Assembly: GCA_033439685.1 (NCBI GenBank)
Contig: JAUEDM010000006.1
Span: forward strand, 3,472,001-3,536,000
Direction of reading: 5' to 3'
DNA: 64,000 bases
Source of the DNA: Apodospora peruviana
Lineage: Eukaryota > Ascomycota > Sordariomycetes > Sordariales > Lasiosphaeriaceae
The notes beneath the pieces are model-generated. The model was not told the origin of the DNA. It made no database searches and saw only the letters and a list, made by a program, of their open reading frames with translations. The first letter of the stretch is position 1, and every line of letters begins with the position of its first letter. This document shows, piece after piece, positions 1 through 12,306 of the stretch. A program made the position numbers and the translations under genes.

Positions 1-263
1 CCATCCATATTTATCACAACCTTTTCCTTCCATATCTTCCTGTTTACCGATTGGTGCCATGGATTATGGACACGTTCCAGTTTGTACACATCGCAAGGAA
101 CCAAATCCGCAACAACTCATATGATAAGCCAGATGGATGGACAGAAAGTCTCGAGACAGAAGGCAGACAACAAATCCGACAAGATAAATAGGTACGGAAA
201 GATCTCAATATCTGACCATCCCAGTCCAGTAGGCAGAGAGAGGTCTGTCTGACGTTCGTAGCC

Positions 264-3200
264 TCACAACTCCTCATGCATAACAACTGCAGTAGCCGAA
301 GCGTCCATGTCATCACGTGCCACAGACACGGTAACCCTAACAGTCTCGGTCTCGTAGACCGTCTCCTCGACCGTCTGAGGCACAGCCGTCTCGGTGATCC
401 GGGAGGCGGTATCTGTCTCCTCGGCGTGCGCCGTGACGACGCTGACGGTCACCGTTTCGGTGACGGTCTCGAAGACGCGCACTGTAGTCTTCTGGCTTAT
501 TATCGACGTGCAAGGTGAGGTGGTCGGTGTGACTGCGCTCGCTGTCGTGGTGTTATCTGCGTCGTTGTCTGCATTTTCTTGAGTTGAGGGGGTATCGACA
601 GCCGTGTCTGAAGTCTCGGGCTCGTCCTGGGGGGCAGACTGGAAGGGTGCGTTGATGTCTGGGGCGGATGATTCCTTCTCTGACAACTCTTCTTGGGAGG
701 AAGAAATCGTAGACTCAGGCTCGGTGACAGACATCGCCTCGGATACCTCGTCAAAAAGAGCAGCTTCAGGTGCATGGCCTGTTGGCAGGGCCTCTGGTTC
801 CGGGGCAACAGACTCGGAAGCATCGGTTGCATGAGCTGTTGGCACCTCGTCCGCCGCAGAGGACGTGTTCACCAAACCATCTGCTTCGTCCAGCACTTCC
901 TCATCATCAGACTGGTCGACATCAACCTCTCCGACCAAGTGCACTGGAATTTCCAAGACTGCCTGCGACGGAGTGGTAGCAGCAGCAGCCAACGTCAAGG
1001 CCTCCTGCAAATTAGCAGCCACGTTAACAACCGAGCCCACCAACTCTTCTTGAACAGTGCTCGTGGCAGCCTGCACAACAACAGCACCGACACTTGTAGG
1101 TGTATTCATAACCGTATCGATCATCACATCCGGCTGCTGCTGCTGTTTCGCATCATACTGATACACAGCAGGAGGGCCAGCAGCCGCCCCTCCTGCAAAA
1201 GTTGCCACTGCTGTTTGTTGTGGCGACCTCATAAGGATCGTCAAAACAAAAAGACACAGCACAATAATCGCCACATTTTTCGGATCCCGCAAGAGCACCT
1301 TGAACGCCTCGAGTAATAACTCGGTGAACGAGGCATTCTCGAGATCGAGATGAGGGCTTCGGCGCTGTGTCTCGGCCGCCGCCGCAACACGCGCTCCACG
1401 GCGTTCGTAGACCTCCTCGGAGGGAGACCGCGGTGTCGCTCGCGACAACGGGATATACGAGTTGTCGGAGTGTGGCTGCGGTCTAGTTGAAGTGGGCTCA
1501 GCGTATGTAGACGAAGTCGTCGCGTCGGGCAGAGGCAGATGGAGAGGTGTGATTTCTCCGCCGTATATCTCACGCAGACGTTCCTCGTCACGGCGTAATC
1601 GTTCCTCCGACATGTCGATCGGTTCCGGATGATGACGGGAATGTTGGTAGCGTTGAGGTGAGCGCCTGAGGGTGGAACGTATTGCCGGAAGAGTGATGGG
1701 TGGTGATGAGACGCGTATGGCGGTGGGAGAAGATGGTTGAAGTAGTGGCGATGCGTGCATAGCGATTTGCATGGCTGCTGCTGCTGCTGCCGGGGGTGGA
1801 GAGGAGGGCATAACTGATGATTGGCGTTGTTCCTGCACATCCATGTAGGAAGAAGAAGAGTCGACGAGATCATCGCTTGTTGCAACAGGGAGAGTCTGCT
1901 GCTCGCTGTCCACTGTCTCGTCCTGCACACCAAGATGGGGATTTATACCCACCGTCTCTTGCTCGAGTACCGGCAAAGTCTGCTCCTCCTCCTCTTCGTC
2001 GGCATGATGATCAGCTTCCAGCTCCGCAGCCGCCTCAGCAGCCTCCCGCTGTAGTCGCTGTTCCTCCTGTTCCATCTGAACTGCAGCCAGCTTCTCGAGC
2101 TCACTCTGCAGAGCCGCTTCAACAATAGGTTCGACCTCAACGTCGACACGCTCCATCTCCTTCCAGCATGCAGCCCAGGCGCCGGCCCTCATAAGCCCAT
2201 TGCTGGCGTACACCTGAACCCTAAAAACCTTGCCGGGACCAAGAGCCTCATACCTTATCTCCCCTCTGCATGTGTTGCACCAGTGCCTCCTCTTTTCTTC
2301 TTTGACCGAGGATCCATATTCATCCTCGCTCTCATCTTCTTCTTCTTCATCATCATCATCCGCAAAATCGTTGGCCGGCCCGATATAATGACCGCACTCC
2401 AGAATGCGCGCGCGTCGCCTCAGCGGCAACTCCAGCGCCTCCAGCAGCCTCTCCTCGAGAACTTCGTAATCGTTTTGCGGATGCGGGAGCAGGACACCTC
2501 TCTCAAGAACGGTATCCCCGACGCGATCTTGCAACTCTCGCCACGCATCGCGGAGCGACTTTAGTTGCTCCGAGGGCTCAAAAGGGGTCTTGCTATTAAC
2601 CACAGCGGCATCAAGTCCGTTCACAACATCAGCCCAGATCCACCTTAGCGGCAGGAGCGTGACATGCAACAAAACCAAAGGGGCCGCCTCCTTGGGTCGC
2701 TTGAACCTCGGCGGCGTCGACCTGCCCTTTGGCGAGAACTGCGCGGTCGCGGTAATAGGACTGCCAAGCCGCGAAATGGTAGGCGGTATGCCACCGCCTG
2801 TCTCCCGCCGCTTGCTTGAGCGCGGCGAACCGCCTCCGAAAACAGACTGTGTAGGCGAAGAAGTCATTTGGATATGACGCACGGCGGACGGAGTACGGAA
2901 CGGGATGCGCGTCTCGCGGCTGGTTGGGACGAAATCTTCTTTATCGTACTGCGAGAGGTCGGAAATCAGGGACACGCCGGAAAGTCTGGGAGGCGCGGTA
3001 GAGTGTAAAGATTGGCGCATTTCCGTCCGATCTTGGACCGAGGGAGGAGATTTGAGTGTCACGTCATTATCATTCACCCCGTCGAATGAGGCGATTGAGC
3101 TTCTGGCGCTGCTGCTGCGGTCGCTGAACACGTCGTCTGACTCAACTTCGTGTTGTGAGTTGCTACCCTCATCGCTGGAGGCAGTTTGCGGCGGGACGTT

Positions 3201-4292
3201 GTGGTGATGCACTTGTGAGCCGGTGGACTCGGACGATTGTCGCCGGTTGTTGCTGTCTTGTTCAGTGTATGAGCTGTGTGTGTCGTCTGGGCCTCCTTCT
3301 GTTTCTTGTGTACCAGTGCTCAGAATGGAGTGGTCAACTTCTTCATCGTCTTGGTGCATTGAACTTGCACCGCTGTGGCGACCCTCGATCCTGGCGACCA
3401 CAGCCCTCGCAGCTGCTTGGATCAAGGCTTCAGTTCGGAGTGACGTTTTTCTCTCCGAGTAGATGGATGATTGGCGAGAGCCTTCTCCCAGGGCTTCGAC
3501 GTCCTCGTTGTATGCTCCTGGGGTGTCGGCGTCGTCGTCGCCGCCGTCGAAGCTGTCTTCCTGGAAGCTTTCGTTGGTATCATCTCCAACAAGCTCCTCC
3601 TGAGACACTTCGTCTTGATAATCATCATCGGCGACGACGTCCTTGCTGGCTGATATTTCGGATATATCTCCGATGCTCTCGTCCACCTGTGTCGCCTCGA
3701 CCTCGCGCTCTTCAACCAGAGACGAGTCACCATTTTTCGTCATGGAGACATGGTGCTCCTCTGTTTCTTCGGCGTCGTCACCAGCCGCCACTGTTTGTAT
3801 CTCGTCTTCGTCATAATTGTCGGTTATTGACTGTTTGGTCGTCGAATCATGCTCCACGATGGAATCATCCTCTAGTGTCGATGTCTCCTGCTGATCTTCG
3901 ATCTCGGGTTGCCGTGGTTCTTTCTCTTCCGCATGCTTCAGCTCTGAAGGGGACTCCGGCTCGGCATTCAAATCATGTTGTTGGTCCTCCTCGACAGAAA
4001 TATGGGAATCGTCTCCTTCGGCGAGCGGAGAAAGATCCTCCTGCTCCGCCGACACCACACCCTCTGCAGGTTGTGGCTCTTGCTCTTCGACGGCGGCATC
4101 CACAATATCAACCGTCACAGAGACGCTTTCTTTGACCGGCACAGCAGCAGCAGCATCGGCCGCTATCTCCTCAATCGCGATGGGTGGTGTTGTAGGGGTG
4201 TGTTCGTCCTCCATCGGTTCGCTTAAGCAGGACGGATCGACAAATATTTTGAAGTCGAGCTCGTCGTCTTGAAGTTTTCGTGTTGTTGGCAT
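264..4292 (-). CDS. Large acidic single-pass membrane protein, function unknown
   Basis: Single exon of 1342 residues from an ATG at 4292-4290 to a TGA at 264-266. The first 280 residues are extremely rich in Glu, Asp, Ser and Thr, as in an intrinsically disordered region. Around residues 650-720 there is a conserved-looking part with a Cys/His group (ECGHY, then WCNTC) on either side of an acidic run, which could bind a metal. A Gln/Glu/Ala-rich coiled coil follows at about 730-800. One clear transmembrane helix sits near residues 1003-1020 (VAIIVLCLFVLTIL). The last 60 residues are a Val/Thr repeat. I do not recognise a named family. A tail-anchored or single-pass protein of the ER or nuclear envelope with a long cytosolic arm is only an inference. 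It is divergent from the amylase gene, with 1.2 kb between them. Confidence 0.85.
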   Translation of the reverse strand: MPTTRKLQDDELDFKIFVDPSCLSEPMEDEHTPTTPPIAIEEIAADAAAAVPVKESVSVTVDIVDAAVEEQEPQPAEGVVSAEQEDLSPLAEGDDSHISVEEDQQHDLNAEPESPSELKHAEEKEPRQPEIEDQQETSTLEDDSIVEHDSTTKQSITDNYDEDEIQTVAAGDDAEETEEHHVSMTKNGDSSLVEEREVEATQVDESIGDISEISASKDVVADDDYQDEVSQEELVGDDTNESFQEDSFDGGDDDADTPGAYNEDVEALGEGSRQSSIYSERKTSLRTEALIQAAARAVVARIEGRHSGASSMHQDDEEVDHSILSTGTQETEGGPDDTHSSYTEQDSNNRRQSSESTGSQVHHHNVPPQTASSDEGSNSQHEVESDDVFSDRSSSARSSIASFDGVNDNDVTLKSPPSVQDRTEMRQSLHSTAPPRLSGVSLISDLSQYDKEDFVPTSRETRIPFRTPSAVRHIQMTSSPTQSVFGGGSPRSSKRRETGGGIPPTISRLGSPITATAQFSPKGRSTPPRFKRPKEAAPLVLLHVTLLPLRWIWADVVNGLDAAVVNSKTPFEPSEQLKSLRDAWRELQDRVGDTVLERGVLLPHPQNDYEVLEERLLEALELPLRRRARILECGHYIGPANDFADDDDEEEEDESEDEYGSSVKEEKRRHWCNTCRGEIRYEALGPGKVFRVQVYASNGLMRAGAWAACWKEMERVDVEVEPIVEAALQSELEKLAAVQMEQEEQRLQREAAEAAAELEADHHADEEEEEQTLPVLEQETVGINPHLGVQDETVDSEQQTLPVATSDDLVDSSSSYMDVQEQRQSSVMPSSPPPAAAAAAMQIAMHASPLLQPSSPTAIRVSSPPITLPAIRSTLRRSPQRYQHSRHHPEPIDMSEERLRRDEERLREIYGGEITPLHLPLPDATTSSTYAEPTSTRPQPHSDNSYIPLSRATPRSPSEEVYERRGARVAAAAETQRRSPHLDLENASFTELLLEAFKVLLRDPKNVAIIVLCLFVLTILMRSPQQTAVATFAGGAAAGPPAVYQYDAKQQQQPDVMIDTVMNTPTSVGAVVVQAATSTVQEELVGSVVNVAANLQEALTLAAAATTPSQAVLEIPVHLVGEVDVDQSDDEEVLDEADGLVNTSSAADEVPTAHATDASESVAPEPEALPTGHAPEAALFDEVSEAMSVTEPESTISSSQEELSEKESSAPDINAPFQSAPQDEPETSDTAVDTPSTQENADNDADNTTTASAVTPTTSPCTSIISQKTTVRVFETVTETVTVSVVTAHAEETDTASRITETAVPQTVEETVYETETVRVTVSVARDDMDASATAVVMHEEL

Positions 4293-5528
4293 TTGGAATA
4301 TTTTTTGAGGGAAGGGTCGGGTTTGTCGTAACGGGCGTTTTGTTTATCTTCAAAAGGGGGGCTTCGCTTGCTCGCTCGCCTCCAGGACGGCAACTCTGGC
4401 AACGCAAAAACGCAGAAAGAAGCCAATAAGGACACGAAAGGCTAAAGCATTGATGAGCTGGCAGGTCTTCGGAGAAAACGTTGCAGATTGTTTTGATAGC
4501 GTGGCTAACGAGAGGCTACGACTGGCCTGTCCCGAAAATAGGGGTGGTCGGCAGTGGAGGCGGCGTGCATTGACAGGTCGAGCGGTTCATTGGGGTTACG
4601 CTGTCAACAAAGGCCCGTTGCCCGGTCAATGGCGCCCATGATACCCCACAATCCGCCAATCATCTGATGGTGCAACCCCAACGAGATGGCTCGTCCAACG
4701 GTGCACTGCAGATGTCAAAGCAGAAAGAAGCAACACAGCGATTGTGCACACTCTGGGATTTAATATTTGAGGTTTGACTGGCAAAATGGCTGTTCCTGAT
4801 GGTTCTTGACAGAGGCACAGATTGATAAAATGACGTCATTTCATTCGTCTGGCAGCTTTCAGTATTCTGTTGTCGGAGCGGCACCAGCGGGGTCAATTAC
4901 CGTCCCCTCACTACTTCCTGCCTGAGGCCCGAACAATCCGGTGTCTCGGCAGTGCCGTCTCCAGCCAGCCGGTCCTTGGTGTCAACCGGGTCTTCTTATC
5001 GACAATTCCATGTTCTGCCCGGCAAATATCCTGAACAACGTTCAAAATGCCATGATACCGCAACCTTTGAAGTGCATTTCATGTTGAGGGCTGGCTGAAA
5101 AGCTGACTGCAGGTTTCTCTCGCTGCCAACTCTGTAACCGAGGACCCAGAAACTTGCCCTGACTATCACACATGGCCACCATCGCATGCACCTCCATAGT
5201 GAACATGGCTGGCGTAGTCTGCAGTCCACTGCAAGCTTCCTGCAAGAACCAACCATTGGAACCTCAGCCGCAGGCAGGAAGGTGCAAGGTCGTTCGCAAT
5301 TGCCCACTTCCAAGCGGATCTGGATAGAAGATAAGCTTGATCAAAGCGGGAAGAAAGTTGTCAAAGGTTTATGTATAAATGACTCGGCTGTTGATGTTTC
5401 CTCCCCCATTGTGCCAGTCCTTTCTTCATTATTTCCGATATTTATTTACTCCATCTCATTTTTACTTTTGGATATTCAATATCTAGCACGCAATACAAAT
5501 CCCACCTACCTTTTGTATCGTTCTCAAG
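4293..5528. other. Divergent intergenic region between 4292 and the amylase gene
   Basis: About 1.2 kb without a convincing gene. It should hold both promoters. The only core element I can point to is the TATA-like site listed separately. Small open frames here have no coding character. Confidence 0.6.
5374..5380 (+). promoter_or_regulatory. TATA-like box of the alpha-amylase gene
   Basis: TATAAAT lies about 150 bases upstream of the amylase ATG, followed by a C/T-rich stretch near 5399-5470 that is usual at fungal transcription starts. Placement is by eye only. Confidence 0.4.
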
Positions 5529-7322
5529 ATGGGCGAAGGTGAACGGTCCCCGGACCGGCAGGCAACGCCTGAAAACATGACCATGATGCAGGGCTTCGAG
5601 TGGTACGTCCCGGCCGACCAGAAGCACTGGGTGCGCCTCGAGAAACATATCCCCCAGCTCAAGCAATGGGGAATCGACAACATCTGGCTTCCTCCCGGGT
5701 CTGTCCTCCCTCCTCCCACCAAGCAAGCCCCTTAACTTAACCCCGTCATAGATGCAAAGGCTCCTCCAAAGACGGCAACGGCTACGATATCTACGACCTC
5801 TACGATCTGGGAGAATTCGACCAAAAGGGCTCAGTCGCAACAAAATGGGGCACCAGAGACGAACTCACTCACCTCGCAGACACAGCCCAAAATTTCGGCG
5901 TAGGCCTCTACTGGGACGCGGTGCTAAACCACAAGTTTGCGGCAGACCACCGCGAAAAGTGCCAAGCCGTCGAAGTCGACAGCAACGACCGCAACCGGCC
6001 CGTCTCCTCCAAATACGAGATCGACGCCTGGGTTGGCTTCGATTTCCCTGGCCGCGGAGAAAAGTACTCCCCCCTAAAATACCACTGGTACCATTTCAGC
6101 GGAGTGGACTACAACGCCGCCAATAACAAATCCGCCATCTACAAGATCATCGGCGAGCAGTGGGAGTCGATGGGCTGGGCCAAGACCCCCGAGGTTGACG
6201 GCGAGAAGGGCAACTAGTAAATCACCCCTTTCCCCCCTACCTAATTCCATGAAAACTGACAGAGTGGAAAAAGCGACTACCTAATGGGCTCAGACCTAGA
6301 TTACGCCCACCCAGAAGTTGAGGCGGACGTCCTGGCCTGGGGAAAATGGCTGGCGGAACAAATCCCATTGAAAGGAATCCGGTTCGACGCAATCAAGCAC
6401 TACTCCGAAAATTTCCTCGAAAAGTTCGTCACAACGCTCGACCAGACCTACGGAAAAGGCTGGTTCTTCGTCGGCGAGTTCTGGAAAGATTCGCTCTCCG
6501 ACATGATGGCCTACCTGAACAGAATGGACCACAAGTTCTCTTTGTTTGACGCGCCCCTAGTCTACAACTTTTCCGAAATCAGCCGCGCCAACTCTGCCGA
6601 CTTGCGAAAAATATTCGACGACACGTTGGTCGCAAACGACCCAATCGCAGCTGTTGTACGTGCCCTCCCCCCTTTCCCTCCCCATCTCTCCCTCCCTAAC
6701 GTTGATTAGACACTGGTAATGAACCACGACACACAGCCATACCAAGCCCTCGAAGCCCCGATATCAGATTGGTTCAAACCCTTGGGGTATGCACTCATCC
6801 TTCTCCGCGAGAGCGGCTACCCCTGCGTCTGGTACGGCGACCTCTACGGCGTGGACCCTACAGCCCAAAAACAGAAATTCGGACCATCCTGCTGGGGCGC
6901 CCTACCAAAACTCATGCTCGCGCGCAAGCTTTATGCCTACGGCCTGCAGGCCGACTACTTCAATTACCCGACCTGTGTCGGCTGGGTCCGCTACGGCACC
7001 TGGGACTGGCCGTCGGGCTGCGCGACCGTCATCAGTAATGCCGGTCCTGGGACAAAAAGGATGCACGTCGGCGAGATGCATGCCGGCGAGAGGTGGACAG
7101 ACGTCCTAGGATGGACTGACGGGGAGGTAGTTATCGGCCAGGATGGGTTTGGCGAGTTCAAGTGTGGACAGACGAGTGTGAGTGTTTGGGTTAATAAAGA
7201 TGCCAAGGGACGGGAGAGGTTTAATGAGGTTTTGTGAGTACCATCCTATTCCTGAGATGTGTGAGAAGATGGAGTGAGTGGGCTAATATGAGAACAGTGA
7301 TGCCAATATCTACGAGGAGTGA
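5529..7322 (+). CDS. Intracellular alpha-amylase (GH13, subfamily 5-like)
   Basis: Five exons: 5529-5698, 5752-6216, 6265-6655, 6710-7233 and 7298-7322, together 524 residues. Phases close at every junction. It would cut internal alpha-1,4 bonds in starch, glycogen or maltodextrin. All four GH13 signature regions are seen: DAVLNHK near 112-118, GIRFDAIKH with nucleophile Asp253, FVGEFW with acid Glu283, and VMNHDTQP with Asp349. There is no signal peptide; the protein starts with a hydrophilic stretch and reaches the MMQGFEWY motif by residue 20, as in the cytosolic fungal and bacterial liquefying amylases (GH13_5). The alternative start codons downstream would remove this motif. The last coding exon has only 25 bases. 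Role in glycogen or cell-wall glucan metabolism is inference. Confidence 0.93.
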
Positions 7323-8161
7323 TGAGCGATTTGGTTAGTTATGAAGGAGTTTGGGATTATATTGTGGTGATGGTGTCAGTTGGATATCTAACAAGAATGA
7401 CAAGAAATAATTATTGTCCATTCACACGCCTGAGAAATAGGTACCTCTAGATGAAGGAGTCGAGATGACCAGGAAAAACGGCGGCACATCTCATACTACG
7501 GTACACGAGATATCTCATTCGAGATGTCAGTCATTCACAGAACTCCAGGGAAATTTTATCAGATTCACAAGGATTTTCATCTGAACAAGAACAATAAAGT
7601 GATATAACAGAGCGTAGATAGATCTGATCATTCATACCATCCATCTAATGTAGTTAGGTTATTTAATACTGGGTAGTTAACCTATAATCCCAATTCCATC
7701 AAAATCCCATACACATCAATTGCCCTTTGCGGTCAGCAAAACAACGAGCGGGCAAGTGTGTAACAACAAAAAAACAACATCATTCAATCATCAGAAACAC
7801 ACACACTCTCTCTCTCTCAGAAGCGCCTGCCCCATACACCGGGCGGGATATGGTCCCGTTTACCCTTCTCTTCTTCTTCCCGAATTGAGTTGCGACGACA
7901 GCGACAAGAGCAGCAACAGCAACAAACAGTATACCGCGACCAACCATATTTTCAACATATGAAAAGTGTAACATGTGAAAGGAGTAAATCGATCGCCAAA
8001 CCCCAACCTAACGAAACGCCCAGAGGTGTAATTAACAAAACAAGCCAAACAGCAGCAGTAAATGCTTGCTAGCTTAGCTGGTAAGTCTTTGTGATGTGTG
8101 ATGTGTGATATCCATATAAACAAAGAAGATGAACAGCCAGTTCAAGAAAAGAATGTCGACA
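7323..8161. other. Convergent intergenic region, no gene seen
   Basis: Holds the 3' ends of the convergent amylase and bZIP transcription units. It is A/T-rich from about 7540 to 7780. I see no RNA gene or repeat in it. Confidence 0.6.
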
Positions 8162-10008
8162 TCAAAACTCAATCGTCAAGCACTCTAACCTTGCCATAAC
8201 GGCCTCAAGATTCGCACTGATACGCTGCACCCGTGCCATCGCCATCGTAGCGTTCGCTTCTTCGGCCGTCGCATCAACAAGCTCGATCCTTGCAAACGCC
8301 TTCTCCGGCTCGATACCACCGAAGATGTCGATATTCGACAAACCCTCGGTATCAAACTCGACAGACACAGGCTTAACGGTCTCACCGCTAACGGTGGCAG
8401 GTGTCTCATGGTACAGAGCAAAAGCGGGGTCGTTCTCAAACTCGTCATCAACAGGAGTCGGATTGACAACAACAGCCTCCTCCTTTGGCTGCTTAACAGA
8501 TGGCCGCTCGCTGATGACGGGCATCTCGACCTTCTCGTCATCGGAATCGGGCAGGACAAAGTTGGAGGTCTTGCCCGACAACAGCGAGGCATCGATCGTA
8601 GGAGGCTCGGCGTTGACCATGGCAGTAAACACGTGAGGCTGGTAATTGAACCCGTCAATCGTGTCCAGGTTGAGCATAGAGAAGTCCATGTTCTGCTCCG
8701 GGATCATGGCGAGACCGATCTGCTGGTTGTTTTGCATCTGCTGCTGCATGGCGTACGGGTTGACGTCCTTGGGCAGCTGCCTCGGCTGCTCCTGCTGCTG
8801 GGGCTGTTGTTGTTGCTGGATAGGCTGTTGCGGCGGCTGGGGCAGCTGCTGTGGGTTCGAGCTGAGCTGATCCAAAAAGTCGGAGAACGACGGCGACGAG
8901 AGCAGCATCCGGGTCAAGTCCGAGAGACGCTTGTTCTCATCCACGAGGGCACGGTTTTGGGCGCGCAGGTCACCATTCTCGGTCACCTTGTTGGCAATTT
9001 CGGCCTCGAGTTGAGTGATGTATTCTATTGAGTATGTTAGTACCAGATGAAAAAGATTTTGACTAAAATTGCGTTGTACTTACCCTTTCTCCTCGACCGG
9101 AAAGCACGGGCCGACACCTTGTTCCGCAATTGGCGGCGCTCTTTGCTCGTGAGCTTCTTGCCCTCCTCGCTCGCCAGTAACCTCTCATCCTCATCCATGT
9201 CGTCCTCGTCCTTCCTCGGCCGTGGTACATTCAGCAGCGGCAGATTCTGAGATCCGTCATCCGAAGAAGACTTGGCCCGCATGGAGTTGAGGAGCTGAGT
9301 AATCTTTTGCTCGACGATGGGATCGCTGGGCTGAGCCGACTTTTGTCTCGGTGTTTGCTTGGCCTGTTGTGCTTGAACCTTTTGCCTCTGCTGCTGCTGC
9401 GCCTTGGCCATGGCCGCTTGCGAGTGCATGCCGGGCCAAACCCGGCCCACATTGGTAGTCGGGGTGGAGAGCACCGGGGGTGACGGCAGGCTGCTGGGCT
9501 CTTGGCCCCCAATGACACTGGGATTTACCGTCGAGTCGAAGAAGAAGCTCGGATCCGACGGCGGCGAGTCGAAGTCGGCCATGTCCATGTCTGGCGATGT
9601 GATTGACGCCTGCGACGGGTCTGTGTTGAAGTTGAAGATATCATCCGTGTTGCCCATGTCGAGGTAGCCGAGGCCGTAGCCGGTGTAGCCTTGGATGTGG
9701 GCGTTGTTCTGGTTCACCGCCACTGTGCTCGCCAGAGCGCCGGGGACAATGCCCGTCTGCTGTTTGTAGAGATCGTACTGGTGACTGGGACCGCTCATCT
9801 GTGGCCCTGTGGACAGGAGCGACGGCGTGTTGGCCTCGGTCTTGACGGGTCTTGTGAAGGGCGTCTTGCTCGACGCGGCGGGTGAGAGCGAGGGAGATTG
9901 GAACGGTATCGTATCATATTCGGAGAGATCGAGGAGAGAATCCATCGTGTCAATCCGGCTGGGCTGCGATGCCGCGGGACTTGTCGACATTGATCCAGGT
10001 GCTGACAT
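8162..10008 (-). CDS. bZIP transcription factor
   Basis: Two exons on the minus strand, 10008-9084 and 9024-8162, giving 595 residues; the intron has a GTAAGT donor and falls inside the basic region. The basic motif RNKVSARAFRSRRKEY (about 294-310) has the invariant Asn and Arg spacing, and the following zipper has leucines at 314, 328, 335 and 342. The N-terminal 280 residues are Ser/Pro/Asp-rich with Gln runs, and residues after the zipper include Gln/Pro-rich stretches (about 360-400), both typical of activation regions. It should act as a nuclear DNA-binding dimer. The basic region resembles that of Metarhizium MBZ1-type factors as I remember them, but I cannot verify orthology, so no symbol is given. 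Confidence 0.92.
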
Positions 10009-12306
10009 TTGCGTTCTTGTCCCTTCCGGGTCGCCCTCTCGATTGCGCTGTCAGAAGCGTCGGGTGGCGAATGGGTAGGTCAGTGTCGACGACGGTTATG
10101 ATGTTGCTGCTTTTCTGTCGTCGCGTACTCGAGTCAATGACTTTTTGTCAAATTCTGGTGAAGTTTTGGATTTGTTTGTGAGGTGAGAAGGGAAGAGATG
10201 GGAGGATGCCTAAGAAAGATGGTTTGGCTTTGGCATGGAACGGCGACCGAACGACCGGGGGAGCTTAGGCGCTACCTGTCTTGACGGACCCGTGTTGCCC
10301 ACTTGTGCGAGCCTAGGGGTACCCCCGAGCAAGGGGACGCGTAAGCCAATGCGACTCATGCGAGGGTCCTGGGCTTGATTGACTGGGCAGCCAATCATTG
10401 GCCGCCGGACACAGCCTGTAAGGAGCCCCCCTCAATACTTCCAAACGGTCGTAAAAACGCCGTGTCCAACCGGTACCTCCTTATTTCTCCTGTTGGAGTC
10501 TGCGGCCTGAGGTGACGACGCAACTTCCTCTTCTGGCAAAGGAATGAGATGGCCTGGTGCGGTGATGACGGCAGCGGTGAGTTTGATTCCCTTTCTCTTC
10601 TGATTAACTAAGGTACGCTATCGTCTTCTCTTTTCCAAAAAAGAGAAGTACGACAGAGTTGACGACGTCGACAATCACATCCAAATGATCGAGCGATGAG
10701 GAGAACGGCACAAGTGCTAGAAACGCCAGAATGTGCGCCGTTCATGTCAATCAATCTCCATGCATCCGTTGAGTGCTGGAATGTCGGAGGCTCGGAGCCG
10801 TCGAAGCAATTCTCGGTGTACTGGTACCTGCAGTGTCTGTCTTTCTTGCTGGCTGTCGGTGTACCCGAAACTTGCAGAGAGTTAGTTCAGAAAGGCCGAT
10901 TGCACTGCCTCATTTGCGTCGGGATCAGGGCACTTTACGAAATACGTACAATACGGCCACGCTGAACCTGAAACTGGAGTGAAGTGAGTGACTGGCGTGA
11001 CTGGGCCCTTCATCAGGCTCGTCCCCCGAACTGTCCTCTCGCAGTCATGCGTATTTGACCTATTAGTCCGCCTCACCTGCTTGAATCTCGGGCATTGCAA
11101 GTATGATCCTGCCGGTATCCTTACTACCATTTTGAGGTTGTTTCCTTTGAGTGGAAACGTCGATTGCGTTGTCACTGTTGTGAAGCGGGGGAGGGGTCGC
11201 TCTCGCTTTCTGCTGGGACAGCCCGATCAATGCACTCACTGCCTGCTTCCTCCAACGCTTCTCCTTGCGAAGTCTCCAAGGAAACGACTTGGCCACCAAG
11301 CCATGACGGTGGGACGGGAGATACCGATTGACGGATGCACAGGGCATCCCAGGTTCCAAAAGCTTGGGAAGTCCGGATCGTTTTCGTTCTCGTTTCTTCA
11401 ATTGCTGTTAGAGTGAGGCGCAGCACAAAACACCCAAACTTTCATGTCCGTCGGCCGAATCGGCTGGCTAGAGAATCTCCGATCTTCTTGCAAATGCGAC
11501 GGAGAACGGAGAACGGGATTCGCAAAGCACCGATCGTCCCGGTGCATCAGCTCGCTCCTTGTGGCTCAACTCTAAACCGGCCAGTGGCTGGACCACGATC
11601 CGATTTGTGGCGCGCATTCCTTGCAGATCGATGGCGTTCTTTGCAAACGGTGAAAATGTGGCTTGTCTGTGTGGTAAAAATAGAAGCTGGCAACCTTGCC
11701 AAGACCCGGTTCTCACCGACATCATCGTCAAAAGCCACCACCACACGTAGCGGCTGCTGCGACGAAGCTCCAGACCACAGGATCGACGCTGGTGCAGCGG
11801 GAACGCTTGTTTTGCGGTGGAGGTGGTGCATTGTTTGGGGGAGGCCTCCTGGCCACGGCGCAAAGAAACCAGTCAGCTGCTAGTCCACTAACGCAGAATG
11901 CTGCAACTAACACCAAATGTTGTTAAGTCCGCGCTCGCCAGTTCTACAGGCCAAAAAATGGTCACACGTTTTACCTCGTAGCTTCAACTCAATTCGAATC
12001 TCGGGAAGCTCGTCGAAAAATATGCCACACAACTAATGCGCATGCCACGTGGTCCGCAATGGCTTGGGCCTTAATTGAAGCGTGTGGGATCCGGAGGCTG
12101 ATGCGAGAGTTCTCGACAAGCCTATTTTCCCCACTGTCCTATTGACCATATCTGAGCAAACACATGAGCCATCAATTATCATGATATCAGGTACCAGGAG
12201 AACGAGGAATGCTGTTATTATTAATGACATACCAAAAGGGGCAACCCTAGGAAGCTCTGAGCGTAGGTGTACTTTGGGTTCTTACAATGCATCCAAGACA
12301 GGTACA
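10009..12306. other. 2.3 kb intergenic region, no gene seen
   Basis: This is the upstream region of the bZIP gene and the downstream region of the GMC oxidoreductase gene. Many open frames of 60-180 codons exist on both strands, but they overlap each other, lack a recognisable domain and show no coding bias, so none is called. A long bZIP leader is possible but not shown. Confidence 0.55.

Noticed and set aside
3155..4135. 326-codon plus-strand frame opposite the acidic membrane protein
   Set aside because: Arg- and Pro-rich antisense of an acidic, Ser-rich coding region; no domain.
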